From: Pseudobutyrivibrio sp. YE44 | Lineage (GTDB): Bacteria; Bacillota; Clostridia; Lachnospirales; Lachnospiraceae | Length of the DNA: 64,000 nucleotides | Direction: 5' to 3' | Assembly: GCF_900104335.1 (NCBI RefSeq) | Contig: NZ_FMXT01000001.1 | Coordinates: forward strand, 620,001 to 684,000 | Shown: positions 55,418-63,939 of the stretch, one piece after another | Numbering within the stretch: the first letter of the stretch is position 1 | Layout: every line of letters begins with the position of its first letter | Notes under the pieces: generated by a model | Told to the model about the DNA's origin: nothing | Database searches by the model: none | The model's input: the letters and a program-made list of their open reading frames with translations, nothing else | Program-made: the position numbers and the translations under genes

Positions 55418-55446
55418 ATTATAATTAAATTGTCTAACTTTTGCAA
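55418..55446 (-). promoter_or_regulatory. asd promoter
   Basis: Minus-strand TTGCAA (55441-55446), 17-base spacer and a perfect TATAAT (55418-55423). The leader to the ATG carries a hairpin (CTGT-ACGG...CCGTGACAG, about 55378-55406). Confidence 0.8.
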
Positions 55447-55468
55447 GGACTTTTTGAGAATTTCTCAC

Positions 55469-55537
55469 AAAAAAAGTATTATCCTACATTTTCAACATTT
55501 TTAGCTCTTTATTTCTTGAAAATGTAGTCTAATACTT
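55469..55537 (-). terminator. long terminator of argH
   Basis: Arms 55474-55495 and 55516-55537 are 22 bases each and match except for a two-base internal mismatch; a seven-T run follows on the minus strand. An unusually long, very stable intrinsic terminator eight bases past the argH stop. Confidence 0.9.
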
Positions 55538-55544
55538 GTCTATT

Positions 55545-56918
55545 TTATTTTAAAAAATCCTTGCATGCTGCAATTTCATTTAACATTGCATCGTGTCCTG
55601 GAGCACCAACTGTAAGTCTCTTATTTACACAAGTCTCCATGGAAATAGCATCATAAATATCCTCTTCAAAGGCTGGGGAAATCGCCTTAAGCTCATCAAG
55701 AGACATATCATCAATGGCAATGCCTTTATCTATGCAATAAAGTACAACCTGACCGATAATACTGTGGGCATCTCTAAATGGTACACCGTGATTTACAAGA
55801 TAATCTGCAGCATCAGTGGCATTTGTAAAACCATTTTTAGAACTGTCAGCCATAACCTCTTTATTAAAGCTCATTGTAGCAAGCATACCGTCAAATAATA
55901 CGATACAGTTTTGAACTGTCTCCATGGCATCAAAGGCCATTTCCTTGTCTTCCTGCATATCCTTATTATACGCAAGTGGTATACCTTTCATTGTAGTAAG
56001 AAGTGATGTAAGGGCACCATAAACACGGCCTGTTTTACCACGTACAAGCTCAGCAATATCAGGGTTTTTCTTCTGAGGCATTATTGATGAGCCTGTTGAG
56101 TAAGCATCGTCGATTTCTACGAAACGGTACTCATTGCTGTTCCAGATAATAACCTCTTCTGAAAAACGAGAAAGGTGCATCTGAATTGTACAAAGGGCAG
56201 ACAAAAACTCTATAAGATAATCTCTATCAGAAACACCATCCATAGAGTTGAGAGTAGGACCATCAAAACCTAAAAGCTCAGCTGTCATATTTCTATCGAG
56301 AGGATATGTTGTACCAGCTAAGGCACCTGAACCAAGTGGGCAATAATTCATTCGAACTCTTATGTCCTGAAGACGAAGAACGTCTCTTTTAAACATTTCA
56401 AAATAAGCACCCATGTGATGTGCAAGGGTGATTGGCTGAGCTTTCTGAAGATGTGTAAAGCCAGGCATAATTGTATCGATATGCTCTTCCATTATGCCAA
56501 GGATAGTATTAAGAAGATGCTTCAAAGCTTCCTCTGTGGTCTCCACCTGGTCTCTTGTATAAAGGCGCATATCTAAAGCCACCTGGTCATTTCTGCTTCG
56601 TCCTGTATGAAGCTTCTTACCAGCATCACGAATTCTATCAATAAGATTAGCTTCCACAAAGCTGTGGACATCCTCGTATTCTGATGTAATTTCAAGCTTT
56701 CCTGAATTAACATCAGCTTCAATACCATCTAAGCCTTTAAGAATTTCATCTCTTTCTGCATCAGTGATAACGCCAACTGCAGCAAGCATTTTTACATGTG
56801 CTCTGCTACCTCTAACATCCTGTGCAAAAAGCTTCTTGTCAAAGCTAATTGACGCATTGAAATCATAAACCATCTGATCAGTAGATTTTGTGAATCTACC
56901 TCCCCACAACTGTGCCAT
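55545..56918 (-). CDS. argH: argininosuccinate lyase
   Basis: Splits argininosuccinate to arginine and fumarate, the last step of the pathway. 457 residues, normal. The fumarase-family signature SSIMPQKKNPD contains the catalytic Ser; HTGRSRNDQVALDMRLY and LGSGALAGTTYPLDR are typical. It begins two bases after the queH stop, so it is the third gene of a small operon (membrane protein, queH, argH), separate from the other arg genes. Confidence 0.98.
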   Translation of the reverse strand: MAQLWGGRFTKSTDQMVYDFNASISFDKKLFAQDVRGSRAHVKMLAAVGVITDAERDEILKGLDGIEADVNSGKLEITSEYEDVHSFVEANLIDRIRDAGKKLHTGRSRNDQVALDMRLYTRDQVETTEEALKHLLNTILGIMEEHIDTIMPGFTHLQKAQPITLAHHMGAYFEMFKRDVLRLQDIRVRMNYCPLGSGALAGTTYPLDRNMTAELLGFDGPTLNSMDGVSDRDYLIEFLSALCTIQMHLSRFSEEVIIWNSNEYRFVEIDDAYSTGSSIMPQKKNPDIAELVRGKTGRVYGALTSLLTTMKGIPLAYNKDMQEDKEMAFDAMETVQNCIVLFDGMLATMSFNKEVMADSSKNGFTNATDAADYLVNHGVPFRDAHSIIGQVVLYCIDKGIAIDDMSLDELKAISPAFEEDIYDAISMETCVNKRLTVGAPGHDAMLNEIAACKDFLK

Positions 56919-56920
56919 AA

Positions 56921-57547
56921 CTAATCCTCCTTGTGTCTATCATTATATGAATATACGCAGCCGCAGTAGTCCTGTCGGTACATATCATATTCCTTTGAAA
57001 GTTCAGTGGAACGCTTATAGCCCTCCTTCTTTTTAAAATCATTAGGAAGCCACTCAATCCCCTCTTCTTCGCCTATGCGAATTCCGATTTCATTAAGGAC
57101 CTGAGAATCCTTCATTGGTGATATTGTAAGCGTTGTTGTAAAAAAGTCAAACCCTTTTTCTTTTGCAACAATAGCTGTTCTTCTTAATCGAAGGTCATAA
57201 CACTTATGACAACGTAAACCTTTTTCAGGCTCTTTCTCTAGCCCCTTAGCCATTTTATAAAAGCTATCAGTATCATAATCGCCTTCAATAAAAGAAACAG
57301 GATACTTTGTTGGAAACTCATTAATAAACCGCTGCTGTTCCTTTACACGATGATAATATTCTTCCTCTGGATAAATATTGGGATTGTAATAGAAAACGGT
57401 AACATTGAAATACTGAGATAAGTACTCAATACAATAGCTGCTACATGGACCGCAACAGCTGTGTAACAATAAAGAAGGCACTAGGCCTTCTTTATCTATT
57501 TTTGATATTATTTTATCTAATTCCTTTTGATAATTGATTTTATTCAT
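56921..57547 (-). CDS. queH: epoxyqueuosine reductase QueH
   Basis: Last step of queuosine tRNA modification, a cobalamin-independent alternative to QueG. 208 residues (former DUF208) with the cysteine pairs SCCGPCSSYC and CHKCYDLRL and a C-terminal YCGCVYS; these ligate a metal site and an iron-sulfur cluster. ISPMKDSQVLNEIG is also typical. The ATG overlaps the stop of the preceding membrane protein by one base (TAATG), so the two are coupled. Confidence 0.93.
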   Translation of the reverse strand: MNKINYQKELDKIISKIDKEGLVPSLLLHSCCGPCSSYCIEYLSQYFNVTVFYYNPNIYPEEEYYHRVKEQQRFINEFPTKYPVSFIEGDYDTDSFYKMAKGLEKEPEKGLRCHKCYDLRLRRTAIVAKEKGFDFFTTTLTISPMKDSQVLNEIGIRIGEEEGIEWLPNDFKKKEGYKRSTELSKEYDMYRQDYCGCVYSYNDRHKED

Positions 57548-57894
57548 TATTTATTTGACCAAATATATAAGAATGTAATTGCAAAAACATAAATAAAGGC
57601 CATAAGAACCATGAATGGAACCTGTGATGCCATTATTCCACAAACAACCTGCGCAATAAACACAAGACCATGAACCCAAATTGGAATTCTATTGAGACAA
57701 GCTGAAAGGCATGCCTCAAGTACCACCATAATACAAGCAATAACAACGCTTACATGGAAGGCAACCGTTGAAGCAATGATTGCAGCAACTGCAAAAATAG
57801 CTAAGCCAATAAGGCAAAGCATTGGTAAATTATCCTTTGAAAAGAAAGCTTTTATAGCCTTTGTGTCAACAGTAATCTTTTTATTATTCTCCAT
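57547..57894 (-). CDS. small four-segment membrane protein
   Basis: A 115-residue protein I do not recognise. After a short charged N terminus (MENNKKITVDTKAIKAFFSKDN) come about four hydrophobic segments: LCLIGLAIFAVAAIIAST, FHVSVVIACIMVVLEACLSAC, WVHGLVFIAQVVCGIMAS and FMVLMAFIYVFAITFLYIW. Translationally coupled to queH, which suggests, without proof, transport of a queuosine precursor; known queuine/preQ transporters of the ECF or YhhQ type are larger, so caution is due. GGAG lies about ten bases before the ATG. Confidence 0.7.
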   Translation of the reverse strand: MENNKKITVDTKAIKAFFSKDNLPMLCLIGLAIFAVAAIIASTVAFHVSVVIACIMVVLEACLSACLNRIPIWVHGLVFIAQVVCGIMASQVPFMVLMAFIYVFAITFLYIWSNK

Positions 57895-58022
57895 AAGAAA
57901 CTAGTCTCCTATTTTTTATAATTTATGTAATGAATCTATACGAAAGTCCATAAAACATCTTTTTTGATTATAATAAAAAGCTGCTTAATAAACAACTCCA
58001 TATTTATTTTTATGTTAGGAAT

Positions 58023-59762
58023 CTAGTTATAATAAAAATACTCCCACTGCATTCCTTTAGCATACATTTCATCTAAAAGATCATTTAATGGCATTGGCTT
58101 TCCAATAAAGTATCCCTGGGCACGGTCACAACCAATCTCTTTAAGGAAATTATAGTTTTCCTGTGTCTCAACACCTTCACATAATGGCGATACTCCAAGC
58201 TCCTTTGTGGTCTGGATAATGCTTCTCATAAGTGGTTTTGTTTTAGGATTCACCTCTGAACTCTTCAAGAAAACCATATCAAGTTTTAAAACATCAAACT
58301 CGTAATCCGCCAAGGTATTTAATGAAGAATATCCACTACCAAAATCGTCAATCCACACCTCAAATCCAGCTTCTCTGATTCGCTTAGTCTCTTCTTTAAT
58401 TAATCCAGTATTGTCGTTAAAAGCACTTTCCGTGATTTCAACATCAATCATGTATCTAGGTACGTCGTAAATCCTACAATAATCATCCAGCATCTTGAAA
58501 ACATCACATACTTCAAAATCCTGTCTGGATATATTGATAGATATAGGAACAAGTGCCTCTCCATCATTAATCATTTTCACATAGTCCTGACATACCTTTT
58601 TTATTACAAATTCATCTACAAAATGAATCAAATGAAAATCTTCCAAAGTCTCGATAAAATATCCTGGCGAAAGCATTCCATTCTTTGGATCCACCCATCT
58701 TACCAAGGCTTCGTATCCACAGATTTCATCAGTTGCAAGTCTTACAATTGGCTGATAAAAAACTCTAAGATAATCGTTGGCTATAGCATCATCTATATGG
58801 TCAACAACAAACTGCTGCCTTCTAAGACTATCTCTAATAATATCCTCATAAATGCAATAAAAAATATCATGTCTTTTCTTAATACTATTACAAGCAAGGC
58901 GTGCATGATCGCAGGCAAGACCAACTTCCACCTTTTGATCCTCCATGAAAAAAATACCTGCCTTAATCTTTATCTTCTTTTCAATGTCCTTATTAATAAG
59001 CATCTTCTGATAAACCTTGGTAACTCTGTCAATCACCTCATTTTTTGGCAAGGTGCAATATACCACAAAATGATCGTCTGAAAACCTTGCAATCACATCA
59101 TTAGGAAAAGTTTTTTGAATAGTTTCACCGAGACGCTGTAATAATTCATCTCCTGATGCAAAGCTATTTCGTTCGTTATAAAGCTTAAAGTTTGGCACAT
59201 CAAAATGAATAAAGGAAATGTCCTTTCTAGAAATGTCAACAGCTGACAGCAAAGCCTGAACCTTACTATAAAAGAAAGGCATATTAAATAAACCTGTAAG
59301 GGTATCCATACCATTTGCTGCCGACTGCATCTGAGCAGCATTATAGGCACTTCTTACCTCATCAGAATCTTGATTTTGATTTACATCAACTATAAATACA
59401 TAGTAAAACCTTGTGCCATCATCCCAATTAAGAAGATGACCAAAGTCCTCTAAATACTTAATGGTTCCATCCTTAGCAATAATCCTGTAGCGAACATAAT
59501 CATGTCGCTTATCGGCATACACAGTTTGAGCCTCTATCTGAGTCTCGATTTTTGGCAAATCGTCAGGATGAATCATGCCTTTAAAGGTTCCCCCAACATA
59601 GTCAAGAAACTCTTCGTAGGAGCTACAGCCAAACATTTCGACCACATTATTTTCGGCATAAAGAATCTTTCCATCGCCTTCTGCCTCATAAATAAAGAAA
59701 CCACCCGGCAATCCAACCGGAATCTGTCCACCGTTTTCGCTTTGATAAAATCCACGCCCCAT
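58023..59762 (-). CDS. PAS-GGDEF(degenerate)-EAL cyclic-di-GMP phosphodiesterase
   Basis: A 579-residue cytoplasmic protein: PAS domain (about 15-135), GGDEF domain (about 155-310) in which the active motif reads RFSDDHF instead of GGDEF, so cyclase activity is lost, and an EAL domain (about 325-570) with intact motifs YEALVRW, VEITES, IDDFGSGYSSL, LKLD, CEGVET and QGYFIGKP, so hydrolysis of c-di-GMP is expected. The start at 59762 has TTGGAGG upstream; the longer frame to 59795 does not. Single gene, minus strand, upstream neighbour tRNA-Thr diverges. Confidence 0.93.
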   Translation of the reverse strand: MGRGFYQSENGGQIPVGLPGGFFIYEAEGDGKILYAENNVVEMFGCSSYEEFLDYVGGTFKGMIHPDDLPKIETQIEAQTVYADKRHDYVRYRIIAKDGTIKYLEDFGHLLNWDDGTRFYYVFIVDVNQNQDSDEVRSAYNAAQMQSAANGMDTLTGLFNMPFFYSKVQALLSAVDISRKDISFIHFDVPNFKLYNERNSFASGDELLQRLGETIQKTFPNDVIARFSDDHFVVYCTLPKNEVIDRVTKVYQKMLINKDIEKKIKIKAGIFFMEDQKVEVGLACDHARLACNSIKKRHDIFYCIYEDIIRDSLRRQQFVVDHIDDAIANDYLRVFYQPIVRLATDEICGYEALVRWVDPKNGMLSPGYFIETLEDFHLIHFVDEFVIKKVCQDYVKMINDGEALVPISINISRQDFEVCDVFKMLDDYCRIYDVPRYMIDVEITESAFNDNTGLIKEETKRIREAGFEVWIDDFGSGYSSLNTLADYEFDVLKLDMVFLKSSEVNPKTKPLMRSIIQTTKELGVSPLCEGVETQENYNFLKEIGCDRAQGYFIGKPMPLNDLLDEMYAKGMQWEYFYYN

Positions 59763-59985
59763 GCTAACCTCCAACGAAAAGTCAACTTCGCACATATAAG
59801 GAATTTTAACAAATAAAAGTGTTCATTTTATTAAAAAAATATGATACCTTCATTTTCTTGATTTTCTGTGGTTTTTTAATTGATTTTTTAGGGTGATTAT
59901 ATTACACTAAAACTCGCGTTAAGCTATATAAAGGTTGAACTTCTTGCAACTTTTTTGAGAAACAAATACCTGTATTTTTTATTAC

Positions 59986-60058
59986 GCTCCGATAGCTCAG
60001 TTGGTAGAGCACCTCACTCGTAATGAGGGGGTCGTCAGTTCGAGTCTGATTCGGAGCT
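59986..60058 (+). tRNA. tRNA-Thr (anticodon CGU)
   Basis: A 73-base cloverleaf: acceptor GCTCCGA/TCGGAGC, D-arm with AGTTGGTAGA, anticodon stem CCTCA/TGAGG with loop CTCGTAA giving anticodon CGT (reads ACG), T-arm with TTCGAGTC. CCA is not encoded. It ends 27 bases before the potA start codon, with no terminator between, so it probably shares the potABCD transcript. Confidence 0.97.
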
Positions 60059-60085
60059 TATTATTTAATAATGGAGGGTAATCTA

Positions 60086-61153
60086 TTGGAATTTATTCAG
60101 TTTGACCACGTTTCAAAGAGCTATGACAAGCAGCTCGTTCTTGACGAACTTGACCTTTACATAAAGGAAAACACTTTCGTCACCTTACTTGGTCCATCTG
60201 GTTGCGGCAAGACAACCACTCTCCGTCTTCTTGGCGGATTTGAAAAGCCTGATTCAGGTAAAATCTATCTTAACGGAAATGACATCACTGCACTTCCTGC
60301 AAACTTAAGACCAATCAACACGGTCTTTCAGAAGTATGCACTTTTCCCACACATGACTATCGAAGAAAATATAGCTTTTGGTTTAAATATCCAGAAAAAA
60401 TCAAAGGATTATATCCAGGATAAAATCAAATATGCTCTTAAGCTAGTTAATCTTGATGGCTTCGAAAAAAGAGCTATCGACTCTCTTTCTGGTGGTCAGC
60501 AGCAACGTATCGCCATTGCAAGAGCTATTGTAAATGAGCCTAAGGTTCTTCTTTTAGACGAGCCACTTGGCGCCCTTGATTTGAAGCTTCGACAGAACAT
60601 GCAGTACGAGCTTATGAAAATCAAGCAAGAGCTTGGAATCACCTTCCTATATGTTACACATGATCAGGAAGAAGCTCTTACTATGTCTGATACAATCGTT
60701 GTTATGAACCAAGGATATATTCAGCAGATTGGTACACCAGAAGATATTTACAATGAGCCTGAAAATGCTTTCGTTGCCGACTTCATTGGTGAAAGCAATA
60801 TTATAGAAGGAATAATGATTAAGGATGAGCTTGTTTCCTTCCTGGGAGTACAGGTTCCTTGTGTAGATAAAGGCTTTGGTACAATGAAGCCTGTAGACGT
60901 TGTAATTCGTCCAGAGGATGTAGAGCTTGGCTATCCAGGAAAAGGCTTTATGGATGGTGTTATCACAGATTGCCTCTTTAAGGGTGTTCACTACGAGCTT
61001 GATGTTCAGTGCGGTGGCTACGAATGGTTAGTTCACACCACAAAATACTTTGAGATTGGTCAGCACGTATCCCTTAATGTAATTCCATTTAATATTCAGA
61101 TCATGAACAAACCTGAGTCAGAGGATGAGGAGGTTATGAAGGAAGATGACTAA
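60086..61153 (+). CDS. potA: spermidine/putrescine ABC transporter ATP-binding protein
   Basis: Energises polyamine import. 355 residues with Walker A GPSGCGKTT, Q-loop FQKYALFPHM, signature LSGGQQQRIAIARAI, Walker B VLLLDEPLGALD, switch His VTHDQEEAL and a C-terminal TOBE domain (about 270-345). The start is probably TTG at 60086: GGAGGG sits seven bases upstream, whereas the in-frame ATG at 60071 has no ribosome site and overlaps that motif. Overlaps potB by eight bases. Follows tRNA-Thr closely and has no separate promoter space. Confidence 0.93.
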   Translation: MEFIQFDHVSKSYDKQLVLDELDLYIKENTFVTLLGPSGCGKTTTLRLLGGFEKPDSGKIYLNGNDITALPANLRPINTVFQKYALFPHMTIEENIAFGLNIQKKSKDYIQDKIKYALKLVNLDGFEKRAIDSLSGGQQQRIAIARAIVNEPKVLLLDEPLGALDLKLRQNMQYELMKIKQELGITFLYVTHDQEEALTMSDTIVVMNQGYIQQIGTPEDIYNEPENAFVADFIGESNIIEGIMIKDELVSFLGVQVPCVDKGFGTMKPVDVVIRPEDVELGYPGKGFMDGVITDCLFKGVHYELDVQCGGYEWLVHTTKYFEIGQHVSLNVIPFNIQIMNKPESEDEEVMKEDD

Positions 61154-61973
61154 TAAAATTAAAACCAGCTTCCTTGCAGGTCCTTATGCTTTATGGGTAC
61201 TTATTTGTACTATTCTTCCACTGCTTTATATATTAGGATATGCCCTTACTACCAGCACAGGAAGCTTTACACTAGAGAACCTTACAGCAATTGCTGAGCC
61301 TGTTCATCTTAAGTCTCTTTGGTTATCTATAAAGGTTGCTTTTTTGACAACAGTTATTTGTCTTGTTATTGCTTATCCTGTTGCTCTTATTTTGCATAAT
61401 CTCAAGATAACCAACAAAGGTTTTATAGTGTTTTTATTTATCCTTCCAATGTGGATGAACTTTATGCTTCGTATCCTTGCTTGGCAGATTATTCTTTCAA
61501 ACAACGGTATACTAAACAGCATACTTTCAGCTATTGGCTTACCAACAATTCATATTCTTTATACCAAGTCAGCTGTTACTCTTGGTATGGTATATGATTT
61601 CCTTCCTTATATGATTCTGCCTATTTATAATGCCCTTTCAAAGATTAATGATCAGGTAATTGAGGCTGCAGCAGATCTTGGTGCCAACTGGTTAACCACC
61701 TTCACCAAAATCACAGTTCCTCTTTCAAAGGATGGCATTCTTTCAGGCATTATCATGGTATTTGTTCCTGCATTATCATCATTCGTTGTATCAAACCTCT
61801 TAGGAGGCGGTAAGGTACTTCTTATTGGTAATGTAATTGAGCAGGAGTTCACTCTTGCAAGAAACTGGAATTTAGGTTCCGGCCTTTCTATCATTCTCAT
61901 GATATTCGTACTTCTTTCTATGTCTATCATGAATAAGGTAGATGATTCTGAGAATGGGGGTATGCTTGTATGA
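61146..61973 (+). CDS. potB: spermidine/putrescine ABC transporter permease PotB
   Basis: A 275-residue permease with six membrane segments (for example YALWVLICTILPLLYILGYAL, LTTVICLVIAYPVALIL, FIVFLFILPMWMNFMLRI) and the EAA loop VIEAAADLGANWLTTFTKITVPLSKDGILSG, which docks on PotA. Short start-stop overlaps with potA (eight bases) and potC (four bases) show a coupled operon. Confidence 0.95.
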   Translation: MTNKIKTSFLAGPYALWVLICTILPLLYILGYALTTSTGSFTLENLTAIAEPVHLKSLWLSIKVAFLTTVICLVIAYPVALILHNLKITNKGFIVFLFILPMWMNFMLRILAWQIILSNNGILNSILSAIGLPTIHILYTKSAVTLGMVYDFLPYMILPIYNALSKINDQVIEAAADLGANWLTTFTKITVPLSKDGILSGIIMVFVPALSSFVVSNLLGGGKVLLIGNVIEQEFTLARNWNLGSGLSIILMIFVLLSMSIMNKVDDSENGGMLV

Positions 61974-62755
61974 CAAAGGTTAAAAAGGGAGCATCCTACT
62001 TCTATCTCGGACTTGTATTTTTGTTTTTATACGCGCCAATTTTAGTATTAATTGTTTTATCTTTTAATAATTCAATGTCTAGAACTGTTTGGGGCGGATT
62101 CACCTTAAAATGGTATCTTAACCTAACAGCAAACGACAATATAATGGATGCCCTTGGCACCACAATCAGAATTACCCTTTCTTCATCTATCCTTGCAACA
62201 ATACTGGGTACTTCTGCAGCCATTGGTATTCATTACATGAAAAAAAGACATGCAGCAATAATGCTTGGTGCCACCAATATTCCACTTTTAAACGCTGATA
62301 TTGTTACGGGTATTTCTCTTATGCTTTTATTCACCCGTTTCACTCCTCTTGGAGAGTTTTCAGTTGTACTTGCCCACATAGCTTTTTCCGTACCATACGT
62401 TATCTTCAACGTATTGCCACGTCTTCAGTCTCTTTCTGAAGCCTGCTACGAAGCCGCTATGGATTTAGGTGCAACACCTGCCTATGCCTTTGCAAAGGTT
62501 GTTTGGCCGGAAATTTTCCCTGGAGTTTTATCAGGATTTTTAATGGCACTTACAATGTCACTTGACGACTTTACAATCACCTACTTTACAAAGGGAGCCG
62601 GTGTAAACACACTTTCAACAATGCTTTACACCCAGTTAAGAAAGGGTATTCAACCAGAGCTTTATGCTTTATCTACTATTCTCTTCTTGCTTGCCTTTGT
62701 TTTACTTCTCGTAATCAACTACAAGGGTGAAGGCAGAAAGGAGGCTCATAAATAA
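61970..62755 (+). CDS. potC: spermidine/putrescine ABC transporter permease PotC
   Basis: A 261-residue partner permease: FYLGLVFLFLYAPILVLIVLSFNNS is the typical PotC N terminus, and the EAA loop reads CYEAAMDLGATPAYAFAKVVWPEIFPGVLSGFL. SLDDFTITYFTKGAGVNTLSTMLYTQLRKGIQPE is conserved in the family. ATGA overlap with potB, and TAATG overlap with potD. Confidence 0.95.
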   Translation: MTKVKKGASYFYLGLVFLFLYAPILVLIVLSFNNSMSRTVWGGFTLKWYLNLTANDNIMDALGTTIRITLSSSILATILGTSAAIGIHYMKKRHAAIMLGATNIPLLNADIVTGISLMLLFTRFTPLGEFSVVLAHIAFSVPYVIFNVLPRLQSLSEACYEAAMDLGATPAYAFAKVVWPEIFPGVLSGFLMALTMSLDDFTITYFTKGAGVNTLSTMLYTQLRKGIQPELYALSTILFLLAFVLLLVINYKGEGRKEAHK

Positions 62756-63822
62756 TGAAAAATAAATTATTAAGCTTCCTTAGCATATTGATTTTGACAG
62801 CAGCGCCTATTCTTAGCTTCACTGGCTGTGGCTCAGATGCTGAAGCTACTGACACACTAGTAGTATTAAACTACGGTAAATATATAGAAAGTGATGTTCT
62901 TAAGCGTTTCCAAAAAGAAACCGGCATTACTGTTAAATACGAGGAATACGAGCAGGTTGAAGACATGTACGCTAAGTACAAAGCAGGCTCAATCAACTAT
63001 GATGTAATCTGTACTTCTGATTACATGATAGAAACTCTTCGTAATGAAGGTGAGCTTATTCCAATCGATTACAGCTCTCTTCCAAACTACAAAAACATTG
63101 ATAAACAGATTATCGATGCATCAGCAGCCTTCGATCCAACTCATGAATATACCGTTCCTTATTTTTATGGAACTGTAGGTATTCTTTACAACACTGAAAT
63201 GGTGGATGAAGAAACTGTATCATCTTGGGATTCTCTGTGGAATCCAGAATACAAAAACAAAATCGTAATGATTAACTCTCAAAGAGATGCCATGATGGTT
63301 GCTCTTGAAAAGTTAGGCTACGATATTAATACCACCGATAAAAAACAGCTTGATGAAGCCTATGACCTTCTTTGTGCTGAAAAGAAATATGTATATGCAT
63401 ATCTTCAGGATGAAACCTATGAATGTATGATTTCAGAAGATGCGGCAATGGCTGTTTGTTATTCTGGTGAAGCTGCAATGGGAATGGAATACAACGAAAA
63501 CCTTAGTTATACCGTTCCAAAGGAAGGTGGTAATCTTTGGATTGATTCCTGGTTCGTCCCACGTACCTGCAAACATTACGATGCAGCTATGAAATGGATT
63601 GATTTCATGTGCGAGGAAGAGGCAGCCACAGAAAACTTTGAGTATGTATGGTATGCAACTCCTAACACAAAAGTTGCAGCCCACGAAGACGAGGAAACAC
63701 TTGCAGATGAAACCGTCTTCCCTACCAAAGAAACTCTCGATCGTTGCAAGCTTTACGAAGCCTACGACGACGAAACCCTAAACTACACGACCAACCTTTG
63801 GAAGAAGCTAAAGGCATACTAA
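62755..63822 (+). CDS. potD: spermidine/putrescine-binding lipoprotein PotD
   Basis: Extracellular polyamine-binding protein, 355 residues. Signal MKNKLLSFLSILILTAAPILSFTGC with lipobox FTGC; then the PotD/PotF fold (LVVLNYGKYIESDVLKRFQKETGITVKYEEYEQVEDMYAKYKAGSINYDVICTSDYMI, VPYFYGTVGILYNTEMV, WDSLWNPEYKNKIVMINSQRDAMMVALE). ATG overlaps the potC stop by one base. Spermidine versus putrescine preference cannot be read from the sequence. A long terminator follows. Confidence 0.95.
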   Translation: MKNKLLSFLSILILTAAPILSFTGCGSDAEATDTLVVLNYGKYIESDVLKRFQKETGITVKYEEYEQVEDMYAKYKAGSINYDVICTSDYMIETLRNEGELIPIDYSSLPNYKNIDKQIIDASAAFDPTHEYTVPYFYGTVGILYNTEMVDEETVSSWDSLWNPEYKNKIVMINSQRDAMMVALEKLGYDINTTDKKQLDEAYDLLCAEKKYVYAYLQDETYECMISEDAAMAVCYSGEAAMGMEYNENLSYTVPKEGGNLWIDSWFVPRTCKHYDAAMKWIDFMCEEEAATENFEYVWYATPNTKVAAHEDEETLADETVFPTKETLDRCKLYEAYDDETLNYTTNLWKKLKAY

Positions 63823-63845
63823 AATATTTTCAATAATAAACACAT

Positions 63846-63939
63846 AAGCTGGTTACGGCTACAAGCCTTAGATATCTCCGCTCAGCGTAGAATGCTTCGC
63901 TTGAGACATCTAAGAGCTTGATGCCTACCAGCTTTTTTT
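63846..63939 (+). terminator. long compound terminator of the tRNA-Thr/potABCD transcript
   Basis: AAGCTGGT (63846-63853) pairs with ACCAGCTT (63927-63934), followed by seven Ts. Inside, CAAGC-TTAGAT-TCTC (about 63862-63878) pairs with GAGA-ATCTAA-GCTTG (about 63903-63920), giving a branched, nearly 90-base structure. The last 60 bases of the window after it show nothing I can assign. Confidence 0.8.

Noticed and set aside
60071-60085. ATG start for potA
   Set aside because: It has no ribosome site; its own following bases GGAGGG serve the TTG at 60086. Kept as the alternative.
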